64,000 nt of DNA. It comes from Siphonodentalium dalli (lineage: Eukaryota > Mollusca > Scaphopoda > Gadilida > Siphonodentaliidae). The translations under genes were made by a program, and so were the position numbers. The notes under the pieces were generated by a model. The model did not search any database. It worked only from the letters and a program-made list of their open reading frames with translations, and was not told the origin of the DNA. Position 1 is the stretch's first letter, and each line of letters begins with the position of its first letter. Shown here piece after piece: positions 32,891 to 45,581 of this stretch. The DNA lies in the NCBI GenBank assembly GCA_032622095.1, contig CP136063.1:23378987-23442986 (forward strand), given 5' to 3'.

Positions 32891-33219
32891 TTTAAAGTGT
32901 TTACTTTAATATTATTGCACACAAATTAAGAAATTATGTTTGGACATTCAGAACAATTTTACTCCACATGCAGGGAACAGGGAATCCTGAAATCTAGATA
33001 TTAATCTTTGAATTAAGTACAAAATCACGATCAAGGTTCTATACTAATAAAAGTAATTTATGTATAATTCGGATTATTTCATTATCACTATGAAATGGAG
33101 TCCATGTGGTTTTGTACTTTTTTCAATGTTTAAACGCCATAGCTTCATTTGGAATCTAACATGCCACATTGTTAAATTTGCCGTCGGCCATGTTTCGTAA
33201 TTTCGAGTGCTTTGTATCT
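32891..33219. other. No supported gene
   Basis: Unique AT-rich sequence; nothing recognised. Confidence 0.4.
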
Positions 33220-33660
33220 GGGCAGGTTCTCCGCTTAGTACCTAAATGTTTGGTTCTCTGGAGTACCACATTGCTAGATACTATGCAAAGTACCTAAATA
33301 CGTCAGAGTACCTGTCTTTATATTCGGTACTTCATATAATATAATGGGTGTGTCAAGAAAGCGTGTATTTCTTGGCACTTCATATCGTGTGCGTCACGAC
33401 TTCGGTGACATAAAGGCAGGGTGGGTATTATATGCACAATGCCCGGATATAACCTAAATATTTAGTAGGTAATCCAGAGTACCAAACATTTTGGTACTCT
33501 GGAGTACCTAAACTTTTGGTACTCCAGAGTACCACTTTTGGTACTCCAGAGTACCTAAACTTTTGGTACTGCAGAGTACCAAACAGTTGGTACTCCCCCT
33601 GGGACAAAGCTTAGTACCTACGTAGGTACTCTGAAGTACCTATTTTTCAAAGAGTGTAGT
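33220..33660. mobile_element. GGTACTC/GAGTACC palindromic-word element
   Basis: At least fifteen GTACC/GGTAC words cluster here, mostly as TGGTACTCCAGAGTACC palindromes (33225-33345 and 33465-33645) around a unique middle. The right edge TTTTTCAAAGAGTGTA (about 33644-33659) resembles the right edge of the GAACCA element (TTTTTTCTAAGAGTGTA at 5212). No clear left terminal repeat is seen, so it may be truncated there. No ORF of note. Confidence 0.55.
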
Positions 33661-34210
33661 ACAACCAGTACTCCTACACCACACCTCACGGGATGAACAC
33701 CACGGCAAACAGGGTGCCACATTAGGGGATGCTTATCTTTTCTACCCCGGACACACACGGGGTTTTGCATGTATATTTAGAAAATTATCTGTACATGTAG
33801 CTGTATGAGTCTGAGTCATAGAAGTTCTCTTTAAAGTAACAGCTTTTAAGATTATAAACAACAACGGCCACCATAGTACCACAAGGACTCCTACACCACA
33901 CCTCAACAGTTCTTAAGTTAGGCGACGATCAATACGCCCGCAGAAAGAAGAGCTGGCAAGCACCATAGAGCAAAATCTTTTAAAAGAAATATAATATACG
34001 GAATCGCCTGGTCATTGGTCGGGACACGGTCGTTACTTTCCGATGTGCGTGTTTCCACACGTAACACTGACATCCATATTCAGCTTCAAATACATTGCTG
34101 CGTGCCGGGAGAACTGTTCACACTCCACCAATCATTTGAGTCTAAGGATCAACACGGATAACTATGCGGCTTATGGGCATATCAAGATATACATTGTTTG
34201 ACATTCACAG
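33661..34210. other. Upstream region of the PAN-lectin gene
   Basis: A GTACNAC...ACTCCTACACCACACCTCA block occurs twice (about 33657-33690 and 33872-33903). Otherwise there is no feature until the TATA-like word at 34211. Confidence 0.4.
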
Positions 34211-34218
34211 TATATATT
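34211..34218 (+). promoter_or_regulatory. TATA-like box of the PAN-lectin gene
   Basis: TATATATT lies 51-58 bp upstream of the start codon, followed about 30 bp later by a TCATTC initiator-like word (near 34240). This would give a 5' UTR of about 30 nt. Confidence 0.4.
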
Positions 34219-34268
34219 CGCAGTGCTGATCACGATTTACTCATTCCCATTACACTTAAATAATCAAG

Positions 34269-34521
34269 ATGAACATTAGCGGAATGATACACGTGTGGCT
34301 GTGGTGGTGTGGTTCACAACTCGCATCTGGTTCACAAATAGTAGAAGTGAAATACAAACGAAATGGAGCCGGGGAGGCTATAAACGTAATCACGACAACG
34401 AGGCCGAGATCCCGGATCAAATGCAGTGCGGACTGTTCGAGCACAACCGGGTGCACATCCTTCACCTTCAATAAGACGGCGTGCTATCTATTGACTGGCG
34501 ATTGTGGAGAATTCGATATGG
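34269..34521 (+). CDS. Lectin gene exon 1: signal region and PAN-like domain
   Basis: It encodes MNISGMIHVWLWWCGSQLAS, a probable signal peptide, then a Cys pattern (IKCSADCSSTTGCTSF, NKTACYLL, GDCGEF) like PAN/apple domains of molluscan proteins. One NKT glycosylation sequon is present. The donor G|GTACGT at 34522 leaves one base and suits the next exon's phase. An alternative CAG|GTACAT donor at 34553 would add TCDQRIKIC but then reads a stop in exon 2. Confidence 0.7.
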
Positions 34522-37500
34522 GTACGTGCGATCAACGTATTAAGATTTGCAGGTACATGCTATACTGATTCGTATTTTCTGAGGGATTTCATTTTGTTCT
34601 CAAATACAGACATTTTACAAAATGTTAAAATGATACATAGTGGCGAATAGGCTATTGTTGCGTATTAGCAATGGGGTTTTCCAGTTGTAACCCACGAAGG
34701 TTGGTGATGTTGTACCACCTAGCTAATCATGACATGTTTTACCACATAGCTAATCATGATATGTGGTACCACCTAGCTAAAATGACACATTGCACTGTCT
34801 TGGTGATGCGAGTGAGCACACACCGAAGTTAGTCTTTAGCGACAACATCGTCGTTTGAGTAGGTCTTTACGAACACATTCTCTGTTTTCTTTACTTACGT
34901 GGCTCTATACGCATATAAATTACTAACGTCGAACATTCATTCGAGTAGACTAAACACATGCAACTTACAAATAACTCCTTAATGCACGTTGGTACCAGAT
35001 ATGAACAATCAAGATGCAGTAGTGCCCATTAGTAGAACACATTAGTGAGCCATACAATAATATACCTATTTAGTACTCAAATCGTATTCGTGATACAGAA
35101 TGAAACTGCCGTACAAACATTACTTCTTCCACGCTACATTCTGTTCTTTTTTGCCTTCCGCGAATATGACACAGTTAGTAGAGTTGCTTAATATGTACTC
35201 CCGTGGGAATTTTTTAAACAAATGTAGAGACTATAATGTTATAATAATAATAATAATTTAATAACAATTTTTATTTTATATACCGTAAAACCACACATGT
35301 GTTCTAAAGCAATTTACAAAGTGAGATAAAATATGTACATAGATAGAGCGTCACTTACTTTATGATAGAGCGCCACTTACTTTATGATAGAGCGCCACTT
35401 ACTTTATGATAGAGCGCCACTTACTTTATGATAGAGCGCCACTTACTTTATGATAGAGCGCCACTTACTTTATGATAGAGCGTCACTTACTTTATGATAG
35501 AGCGCCACTTACTTTATGATAGAGCGCCACTTACTTTATGATAGAGCGCCACTTACTTTATGATAGAGCGTCACTTACTTTATGATAGAGCGCCACTTAC
35601 TTTATGATAGAGCGCCACGTACTTTATGATAACAAGTTTCTTGGAATTCATTCGTCCACGTCTGGAGGGAATTATGACGTCACAAATAGTCAATACACCA
35701 CCAAATGTCACCATGACATTCCAGAATGGTGAGTTAGATTAATCGCTATTAAGTAAACACGAATAGCTTTAAATTCGGATACATATTGACGGGTGTCCAA
35801 TATTACATAATTAAGTACCGATCTTTATATTTTCGGATATAACGCAAGAGAGGGGAATTGAAGAGAAAATACAACACTGTAAGTGAAATTAGAAGGCGTG
35901 TGTAAACTCCTTTGGTGTAGTAACAAGTTACCCAGGAGTACGTGTTTATAGCGTATTTTTATACGTTGGGAGTACACAACTTCTTATTGTGATACCTTTG
36001 AAGTGGGCATTGTACTTCGGTACTTAACGATGATTCGTAGCAAACAACAAATCCGTCTTTATATACATGAACTAATTATATGGCTGTTCTCTGGCTTGCT
36101 TGTCTCATTGTTAAAGGCGCTGGTACCCTTAAATTAAATGGGCATGGTGGCGTTTTTAACCTCGTTTAGCTCAACTGTAATAGAAGTAAGTTCGGTTCAG
36201 TCGTCTTGATGACATCATGTCAAAATAGACTCATTGAACACGTTTTTTCAATTGAAATGAACATAATCACGAATCATGCCAGACCCCAGACAGACGGCAT
36301 GTATAGATGTTGGTTGTCCTGGTTTACAGTTAATGTGAGGTAACTCCACAAATTGATTCGCCCATGATACGAAATGTGACCTGACTGAACACACAGTACG
36401 CTGGCATTGACAAGTGGCATTATTCACCAAAATTATTTACCAGATTGATTTAGTGAACGTTCAGACGACCACGATTCAATCGTAAGTCGAAGGATTTCCG
36501 TCGTAGAAAGTAACCGATAGTTAGACTGTGCATGCTCACGACAATATCGCAAGACAAAACATAGTATCAAGCACTGTTTGATTTTAGATTCGAAATCTTG
36601 GCATATCATTGGATACATACACTTGCGACGCAATCGCAGTCGTGTGTAAGTAAAAATCGTGGCTGGAACGATCGCAGAGTAATCATTCACATGCTTACGA
36701 ACAACCTACGATATCATCATGTAAGACATCGCAATCGTGTGAACAAACAATCCATTATTTTGTCGGGCCCGATTCCTCCATTTACGATTGAATCGTGGTC
36801 GTCTGAACGTTAACTTAGGCATGTGGCGTCTTTAGTGTGACAATGCATGGCGTTAACTTTGTACATAATTTCAGCAGGAGATATCAACATTTTACAGTGT
36901 CTAAATGACCATATTTTGTTGTCTAATTGAATCACCGACCACAAATAGTGTGAACTGTTTATTCCTAGAGCTGGGTTACAGTTTCCACTAATTTTATTTA
37001 CGAACAACATATTTTCCCCCAAAAAATCACAGCTCGAAGCTTTTTCTTCTGACTATATCCTTTTCTTTATTCCCCACATCCATTCGAACATTTTGATTTA
37101 CAACACAACTCGGTAGTGGGCGATTATGACTATTCACACAATTGTTTTTTCGGGACTCACATTTCTGTTTTCTTTGGTTTTATATGGACAAATCACAATT
37201 TTCTATTAAAACCTCAATTTCCACCCGAAATCCCCATAACCACAACCTTTGACACATTGTGTCGATTAAAAACGTCGAACGCATAGTTATAGCTAGCTAA
37301 AGCTACAGATTGCTACACAATTGCATCCATTAACGACACACGTGTATATTATGTTTTGGTGGATTCAATAATACTCCAATTTGTTCACCAATAACTGTGA
37401 TCTTTGCCCAAAAGTTAACCCTAGAACATTGGAGATAACCAACGTAACTCCTTCGATATGTAATTAAGAGCATATGGTACAGTCCAGGTTAGTTTCCAGC

Positions 37501-40500
37501 ATAAAATAAGGTGAAATGTTATACCTAGAGCTCAGTTACTGTGTTCTCCGATTTTATATATGGAAAAAGTGGTTACCCCCCAAAATCTCAGGTCGCACAC
37601 ACTGTTGTTTCTGGCTAACTCAGTTTTCATATTCCTCATATCCGTGGGAACATTTTGATATATAATACGTGTTGGTGGTCGGTGTCATGATTGGCCCGAT
37701 TTTGTTCTGGTCTCTGCTCCACTATATACCGAATAGCTGCATACGTCCGGCTGTACTATTTATGTTCTGTACTCTACCCAGACTGTATCACCCTGGTCAA
37801 GTCGTCCTGCTAATGTGCTATGGTGCTGGTGGGTCCTACTAAATTGCTATGATGCTGTTAGGACAAACTGATGCTGTTAAGAAACAGTACCGTTATTTGT
37901 TCTAAAGTTGTCATTTTCGCGGTGTTCGGATAATCTGCACATATCCAGAAGAAGCCATTATGAGTATCAAACATTGAAAAATATATTATGCGAAATTTTT
38001 TAACATCATAGCAAATTAGAGGGACAACTTGCCCAGAGTATTATATTCGTATTGGTGGTAATTTGTCACAACAAATTAAGTAATTTCGCGGAAGTGTACA
38101 GTTCATACTTGTCGGTAAACCATTTGGGCATCTACAGTCTGAATGGTGAATATTACCGTAACTATCGCCCGATAACATCGACTGCCATGCAAACATTAGA
38201 AAATATATCATGGGTACCTAATAGCACTTTAACATAGGGTATTCTAATGAGTTGTAATAAATGCAAATAGCCGTGGTGCGTTTATTGAACGCACCTAATG
38301 TACACCCCTGAAGCGAGTGGATAAATATACAAATCGCACCGTAACAAACGAAATCGCATACACACGACCAGATGATTAAAACTAATTTGATCAGTTCCGG
38401 AAATAGTACAATTTAAAATATTGCTAGAAAAGTTTAGATAAAAAATTACAAATGACGCGTGTTATATATATATATATCGATTTAAAACTAGACATGATTT
38501 ACCCCAAAGTTAAATAATACCACAGCTTGTTACGAGAGGGACTATCACAGGTTAAATAATACCACAGCTTGTTACGAGAGGGACTATCACAAGTTAAATA
38601 ATACCACAGCTTGTTACGAGAGGGACTATCACAAGTTAAATAATACCACAGCTTGTTACGAGAGGGACTATTACAAGTTAAATAATACCACAGCTTGTTA
38701 CGAGAGGGACTATCACAAGTTAAATAATACCACAGCTTGTTACGAGAGGGACTATCACAAGCGAAAGTAGTTTGAAATAAATAAATAAATAAACAGGACC
38801 CATTGCTGAAATGCTGATGATATCACGGTTATTTGTTATTTGTGACATTACGGAGAGTATTACACACAAAATTGATGCTCATTAAACAAAAGACAACCTG
38901 GCTATAATATTCATCTATATTATCTGACTTACTCGTGCAAAACAAACAGACCACCGGCATATTATGTGAGGGTATTCCACATTTTACCACATGGTATGCC
39001 AAGCTAATGGTACACAACAGACCACCGGCATATTATGTGAGGGTATTCAACATTTTACCACATGGTATGCCAAACTAATGGTACACAACAGACCACCGGC
39101 ATATTATGCGAGGGTATTACACATTTTACCACATGGTATGCCAAGCTAATGGTACACAACAGACCACCGGCATATTATGTGAGGGTATTACACATTTTAC
39201 CACATGGTATGCCGAGCTAATGGTACACAACAGACCACCGGCATATTATGCGAGGGTATTCCACATTTTACCACATGGTATGCCAAGCTAATGGTACACA
39301 ACAGACCACCGGCATATTATGCGAGGGTATTCCACATTTTACCACACACTGAAAAAAAAAACTTAGTCATAGCCTTAGTCAACCCGTAACTTAGTTATTT
39401 TTGACTAACGTAGCCAAAAGTAACTAAGTGTGACCTTAGTCACACCTTAGTTACTAAGGTTAATATTTTCTTGATTCAGTCATGCCGTCAAAACTCAATA
39501 GTATACTTATCGGCGACATATTATATGCGGCAATGACTCCATACAGTATGACTGAATCTTACTCTGCTGACATTTAATATGTATATAATATCGCATCCAT
39601 CCTGTGTTAATCGGGTCGGTACGTCTATGGACGAGTACGTAAATTTAACGCAAATTATTGTCACGCAATACGATAGGGGAACATTGTGTGCGTAACGTAA
39701 CTATCGCAAGTATAACGTACTCTGAAAACTACTTATCGCCAAATTCATGCTTCAAAGCCATCAAACATTTTAAACATGTCATCTTCAGCTTCTTTTATTT
39801 TATTTTTATGAAAATGAATAATAAATGGGGTGATAAATATGTATACAACGACAAATAGAATCAAATTGGCCATTTTGGCGTGAAACTCAGGACAGGCAAC
39901 CCAGGTACAAAAATTGGTCAAATATGAGTACGAACGTAAAAGTGTTCCCCTATCGTATTGCGATAATCGCCAACCATTATGGTTTGCTGACATTTTTAAT
40001 TCGGAAAAATCACTAAAATCAGAGTGATTTAGACGTGATATTGGCGTCGAAAGAACTAAAAGAGACGACATATTACATAAATAACAACCATGGCGTATTT
40101 GGAGAGCGGATAAAACCAGGATAAAAGAGAAGTTAGGAAAATAATCTGCGAAACCGTTAATCGTGTATTGTTGAACTAATTTATTATTCAGCTGCTTTCA
40201 ACAAGTGGACAATTTGTCAATAATAGCTTGAATCTTTATTCTACATGTGAAAGAACGGCGCCTGAGATATTTGCTGCCAAAATTAGATTTGTGCCTGATG
40301 ACTCCTTCAAGGTTACATGTACCGTACACAATACTGCACAGTAGTCAGTACATAACGTGCGGTGAACGTTTTTCGCTGTGGCATTGTGGACGACTACCCC
40401 AAGTTGAAGTTCATTCCGGCTTGGTTTGGTGATCGAGACTGTTACCTGTTCGATTGCGGACAGTTGTTAAAGACGGTCTGATTTCGGTGAACTCCTTTGA

Positions 40501-43500
40501 TAACCGCACAAGTTTAAATTCTGCGAAAAAAGGCTTATTAATCATCGACAATTTCCACTAAATTCATCGAGAGCAGTGATGCATGCCAATTAATCGATGA
40601 ATCATGACATGATCTATTCAATCGAATCAAAGGTCTGACTTTATTCAGATAAACACAAGGCTGAAGCTTCGATGTCAAGCAATAGTGACAATAATAACAA
40701 CGACTCAACGAGCAGCTATTAATATTAGAATGGTGAAAATGCAGTTGACAGTACGGTACTTGTTCAGAATCTGATTCTTTCCGAGCACATTGACATGCAT
40801 GTACAATTACAAGAGAGGATATGCGGCGTGCGCACCAGTGTAATTCACATAGCTCCAACGTCAACAAAACACAAAAAAAACAATGAAACTGATGCCGTGT
40901 AGTGATGGATGATCACATACATGTATCTACAATTCCAACTTTACAATGACCCCGACCAATTCATCTGTGTTCATCATTGTTCATTGAAATGTGTGGATAT
41001 GAGACATTGTCATTATTTGCCATGTTATCGTTAAGTTACCGGCATCACGACAATTTACCAGGAGTACACTGTTATTGGTTGGATGTTCTTATCAAACTAT
41101 CTTCGGCTGATTCACTGATATTTCATGGAAAATTGTCGCCAAGTCATTGCGCACAGTTACATGTTTATTGGATCTGCTGTTGTCCTGAAGGGACCAATCC
41201 CAAATACCGGTAGCTGTTGTTGATATATACAGTAGTACAGTACCAGTCAAAAGAAGTGGTGTATTAAGCATGCTATTTTGGCAAGTGGAAACACTTATAA
41301 GCATGTCGCTTGTGATATTATTGCAATATTTTGCGCTTAATATGGTGACACTTTGCGCTCAAAATTGTGACATTTAAATCAAATGTTGCGAGGTTTGTTT
41401 CCGCGATTCACTCAAAATGTGACCGCAACAAAGCGTTCATAATTGCATGCATTTCTGAAAACACATTCATTTGTTAAATAGAGGTATTCACCAAGTGCTA
41501 TGCCTGTGTGGATATGCACGCTTGTATCAAGCCAAGGCGGTGTTCCTGAAATTATTGTGACGAGCCTGAAGGCAAGTCACGATGTGTGTCGGAAACCCCA
41601 CCGTGGCTTGATACAAGCGCTCAGTCCCACACATAGTGGTGAAGATATTTATCATATAATTTTTCTTCTAAAAAAACTCTTCATTTCCTCCGATTTAATC
41701 TTCTATGTTGGTCGTTCGTTATCATTTTAATGTAAGCATAAATTTTTGTTTCAATTTGAAACAATTATCGACTGGTCAGATATTGAATGTATATTCAATG
41801 CATACTAGTATTCTGTGATGAATAATTTTCTTTCAAGATAAAACATTGTTTATATTGTCTAATTGTTTCAATAGTTAATAAAATTTATGTTGATACCTGT
41901 ACGTCATTATTTTCAGTTATTTTAATCTGCAGTTGCGATGTTCAGCTGAGGCTGCAGGGCTATGATACCCCCAATAATTAGGCCCAATTAAATGTACTAT
42001 CTGGATACAGTGATGACTTAGTCAAGCATTAGTCATTTCTGACTAAGGCCTTAGTCATTTCCGACTAAGGCCTTAGTCATTTCTGACTAAGGGCTTATTT
42101 ATTTCTGACTAAGGCCTTAGTCATTTCTGACTAAGGCCTTAGTCAGAAATGACTAAGGGCAACCTTAGTCATTTCTGACTAAGCTAAGTTAGTTAGTTTT
42201 GAGACGGGGGTTCTGACTAAGGTAACTTAGTTACTTTTGACTAAGTTTTTTTTTTCAGTGCATGGTATGCCAAGCTAATGGTACACAACATACCACCGGC
42301 ATATTACGTGAGGGTATTCCACATTTTACCACATGGTATGCCAAGCTAATGGTACACAACAGACCACCGGCATATTATGTCAGGGTATTCCACATTTTAC
42401 CACATGGTGTGCCAAGCTGATGGTACACAACAGACCACCGGCATATTTTGTGAGGGTATTCCATATTTTACCACATGGTATGTCAAGCTAATGATTAGTT
42501 CGTTAGTTGGTCCACGTGGTTTATATTTTGCTCTATAATAATGATACGAATAAGCTAATAGAGGGACGTGGCTAGATTACGTTGTCAACATTGTTACCAT
42601 ATATTGACATACATGTAGAATATTAGTAAACATTTAGTATTCTATCGGAATTTTAGGGGTTTTAATGTCTATAATAGAGCATATCACCACTTTGAAGAAT
42701 ATGGCATCTAAAGTATTTCCCGGCATAACAACGCCGGATATATATCATTATGTGTAACGTTATGTTTGTATTCAGATCCAAGATATGGGATTGAGTATCA
42801 AAGCCAAACCACAGAGACAACAACCACTTCAACGACTACAGTTCCCCACACCACCGCAGGTATGCAGCTGACATTTTTTTCTTTTCCTAGTTAACTTAAT
42901 CAACATGATACGCGATACTGATATGATACTGATATGCGAACACATATCGCATAGTATGCTTTTTATCATGAATTTAAAATACACAGGTCATACTACCCTT
43001 TTACGTCACTTTCGTTCACTTCTAAATGGTCCATGTGGCGCTTCGGAATGTGTACCTCGGTTTATTTCAGACTTCCGTCAATGTTACTGAAGACAGGTTT
43101 ACCTTATTTTCTGTGGTATTTCCAGCCCAAATTATATCTTTATCATACAGCACATGCGATTGACATTCCGCTCTCATGTGTCCCTTGTTCGCCAGTAGCA
43201 GTTATATTATTATGTTACTTACGGAGCGTCCTGTCCAGAATTGCCAATATTAGTTATTCAATGATGTTTACCTTGGGTTAGACAATTGAATATAATAACG
43301 TTGACCAGATATTACAATAGTTGATGATAATCAGATCTAGAGTAGCGGAATTTCGATTGCAATGTTTTCGCGACAGAGGGGGGAATTATATATCATATGA
43401 GAGTAGTGTGAGCGACCGACCACAGCCTATGACAATAATTGTCTGACAACACATTTATGATTTCTGGAGGTACCGTAATCTGCGTTATGCTTAAACAAAT

Positions 43501-45517
43501 AATATACAGGCCAAAATTCACCTGTTTATTTATGCACAGCGTATGTCACATACTCATGTGTTTTAATTGGTGTGGAAACAGGATCAAGTACGTAGCAACA
43601 GTGGTATAAATGAGGGCTTAGATTTTGAAGGATTGAACAGACCGACACAGACTTGAATGACAATAAGAAGGCAAACCTTGGTTTACGTAAACCTGAGTTT
43701 CAAAAAGCGAGAATACGGACCAGTGCGGACCAATAATCCCAGCTTACTCGCCTCGAAGCTGGGTAACACATGGCGATCACCGTGGTTTGGGCCTGGTCTA
43801 GACTATAGTTTACTCGAAACCTGGTCCAGACCAGAGACCAGAATTCGGCCGCTATTGTCTATGTTCTAATCTTTTTTTTTATGTGTTATGAAATTGTGTT
43901 ATGAACCTGTATAATCATATGAACACGTATATGTTACCTTGATAATATATAGTAGGATGTCACCACCGGCGACCCCCCAGCATCATTAATCCGAGATAAC
44001 AAAGAGGGGTGAAACCTGCGTACTAGCTAAGCAATATAGAATACACGACTTAGTGGGTACACAGTAATGTCACATTTTCTGAAGAAATATCCATAAATTG
44101 GCATAAGAATCCACATAAAAACCACCCGAATCCCACGAATCAACGAGGGGATGACACCCCTATCATGACATAAATAGAAAACAATGCCATGGAAAAATGT
44201 TTAGTTTCTGGTTTCTGATAGTCACACTGGATTGTTTAAAATACAAAACATCCGACAGTTTTGGCGACCAGAGACATTGCCTATGTGGGTGCCGTACTGT
44301 AATGTGTCAGTCGATGGTCAAGTGTCAGTGCTCATGATATTGACATTTTCCAAATTATCGTGACGCTGATGTGATTTGGCCAAAGACAGATCAAATTTCG
44401 TTAATAAAGAGGCGAGTTCAGATAATCATTGATAAATTACGTTATGATTGTAAGCCGACATGGGATGTGATGGTGCGTGCACGAATGAGAGTCGACTTAC
44501 TGCCTTGATTTCTTTCACTGCCAAAACAGATATATTTATTATTTGAGACATATTTTCTTAAGAAATAATTTTCTTATTCGAGAAAAAGTCAAGAAAACAT
44601 TCTAGACAATAATATTTTTTTGTAGGTTATAAGAAAACTGTTTAGAGTTCAAGAAATAATTTATTCCTCGTCAATACTTTCCCTTGCTCCCCTTGATCTA
44701 TGGACGCATGTTGATTCCAGACGAGTGTTCATTTGAAATTTCTTTGAGCATCCACTCAACAATCAACTAATAACATGACTTGGGGTCAGCATAACTGCTT
44801 CGATGTTTCTTTTGCATTCTCAAGCTCACTGTGCTAGTTCTTCTGGATACGAATTGACAACACTCGATGGCAAGGATTACCTACTGAGGTTCGGAGATAA
44901 TCCTCTGATGGGAAACGACGCACGGAAATTCTGCGAGGACGACGGGGCTCATCTCATCACGATCGAGAGTCAGGCGATGTTGAATGATATGGTAGCATTA
45001 CTGACTTTGCTTGGACATGACAGAGGTTAGTGGTGAATAATATGGAGTGGGATCTACTCGTTTGTAGGCATAAATATAAACAATACACAATCTGAACTAT
45101 TTACGAATAGTATCTGACTTCTCCGTTTCATCTGAGTATCCATCGATAGACAATTACATGTATACAGTAATAGTGCACCATTCTGTTAGGAGATTGGAGA
45201 TTGGTCCATGAGAGGCGCTGACATGTTTGCTTGCTATCAATATGCTTCGATACTATATTTGATATCCACAGCAATTTTAACTGAATACACTGCTTCACTG
45301 ATTAGTCTTTAATGTTTATTTTGTGGTACGGTAACTAAGGTTGTATTTAATAAAAAGATGTCATGGTGTGTGGGCGACGGTTAGACTAGCCTATTTTCTT
45401 AATGTATCATTGCGCGTTGTGATGCAGGAAACGACACTTTTATCAGGTGATATAGATTGTCACTGCCAAGCGTATCCAAGCGCATTGACCAGTAAGTGGC
45501 ACAAATTGAAGCGAACG

Positions 45518-45581
<64 letters not shown>

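Larger units (their letters stand above)
39347..42260. mobile_element. 2.9-kb CACTA-like non-autonomous element
   Basis: Both ends are CACTG, ten A, then CTTAGTCA, a perfect 23-bp terminal inverted repeat (39347-39369; 42238-42260). A CA dinucleotide on both flanks and the interrupted 71-bp satellite unit define the insertion exactly. Subterminal zones (39358-39470 and 42010-42250) are filled with CCTTAGTCA/TGACTAAGG in both orientations. CACTG ends, a 2-3 bp target duplication and subterminal repeats are features of CACTA/EnSpm elements. No transposase is visible in the 2.5-kb core, so it would depend on another copy. It carries an inverted repeat and a cruciform (below). Confidence 0.85.

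Noticed and set aside
34522-34568. Exon 1 of the lectin gene extending to the CAG|GTACAT donor at 34553
   Set aside because: That donor leaves two bases and reads a stop in exon 2; the GG|GTACGT donor at 34522 keeps all frames open, although an unseen extra exon could rescue the alternative.
39745-40071. Real membrane-protein gene inside the CACTG element
   Set aside because: One hydrophobic stretch only, no homologue recognised, and it overlaps an inverted repeat; kept only as a note there.
41500-41730. 76-codon ORF in the CACTG element
   Set aside because: It spans the cruciform stem and has no protein-like conservation signal.
38945-42490. CRISPR-like array with regular 71-bp units
   Set aside because: The whole 71-bp unit repeats, with no variable spacers; it is a minisatellite.
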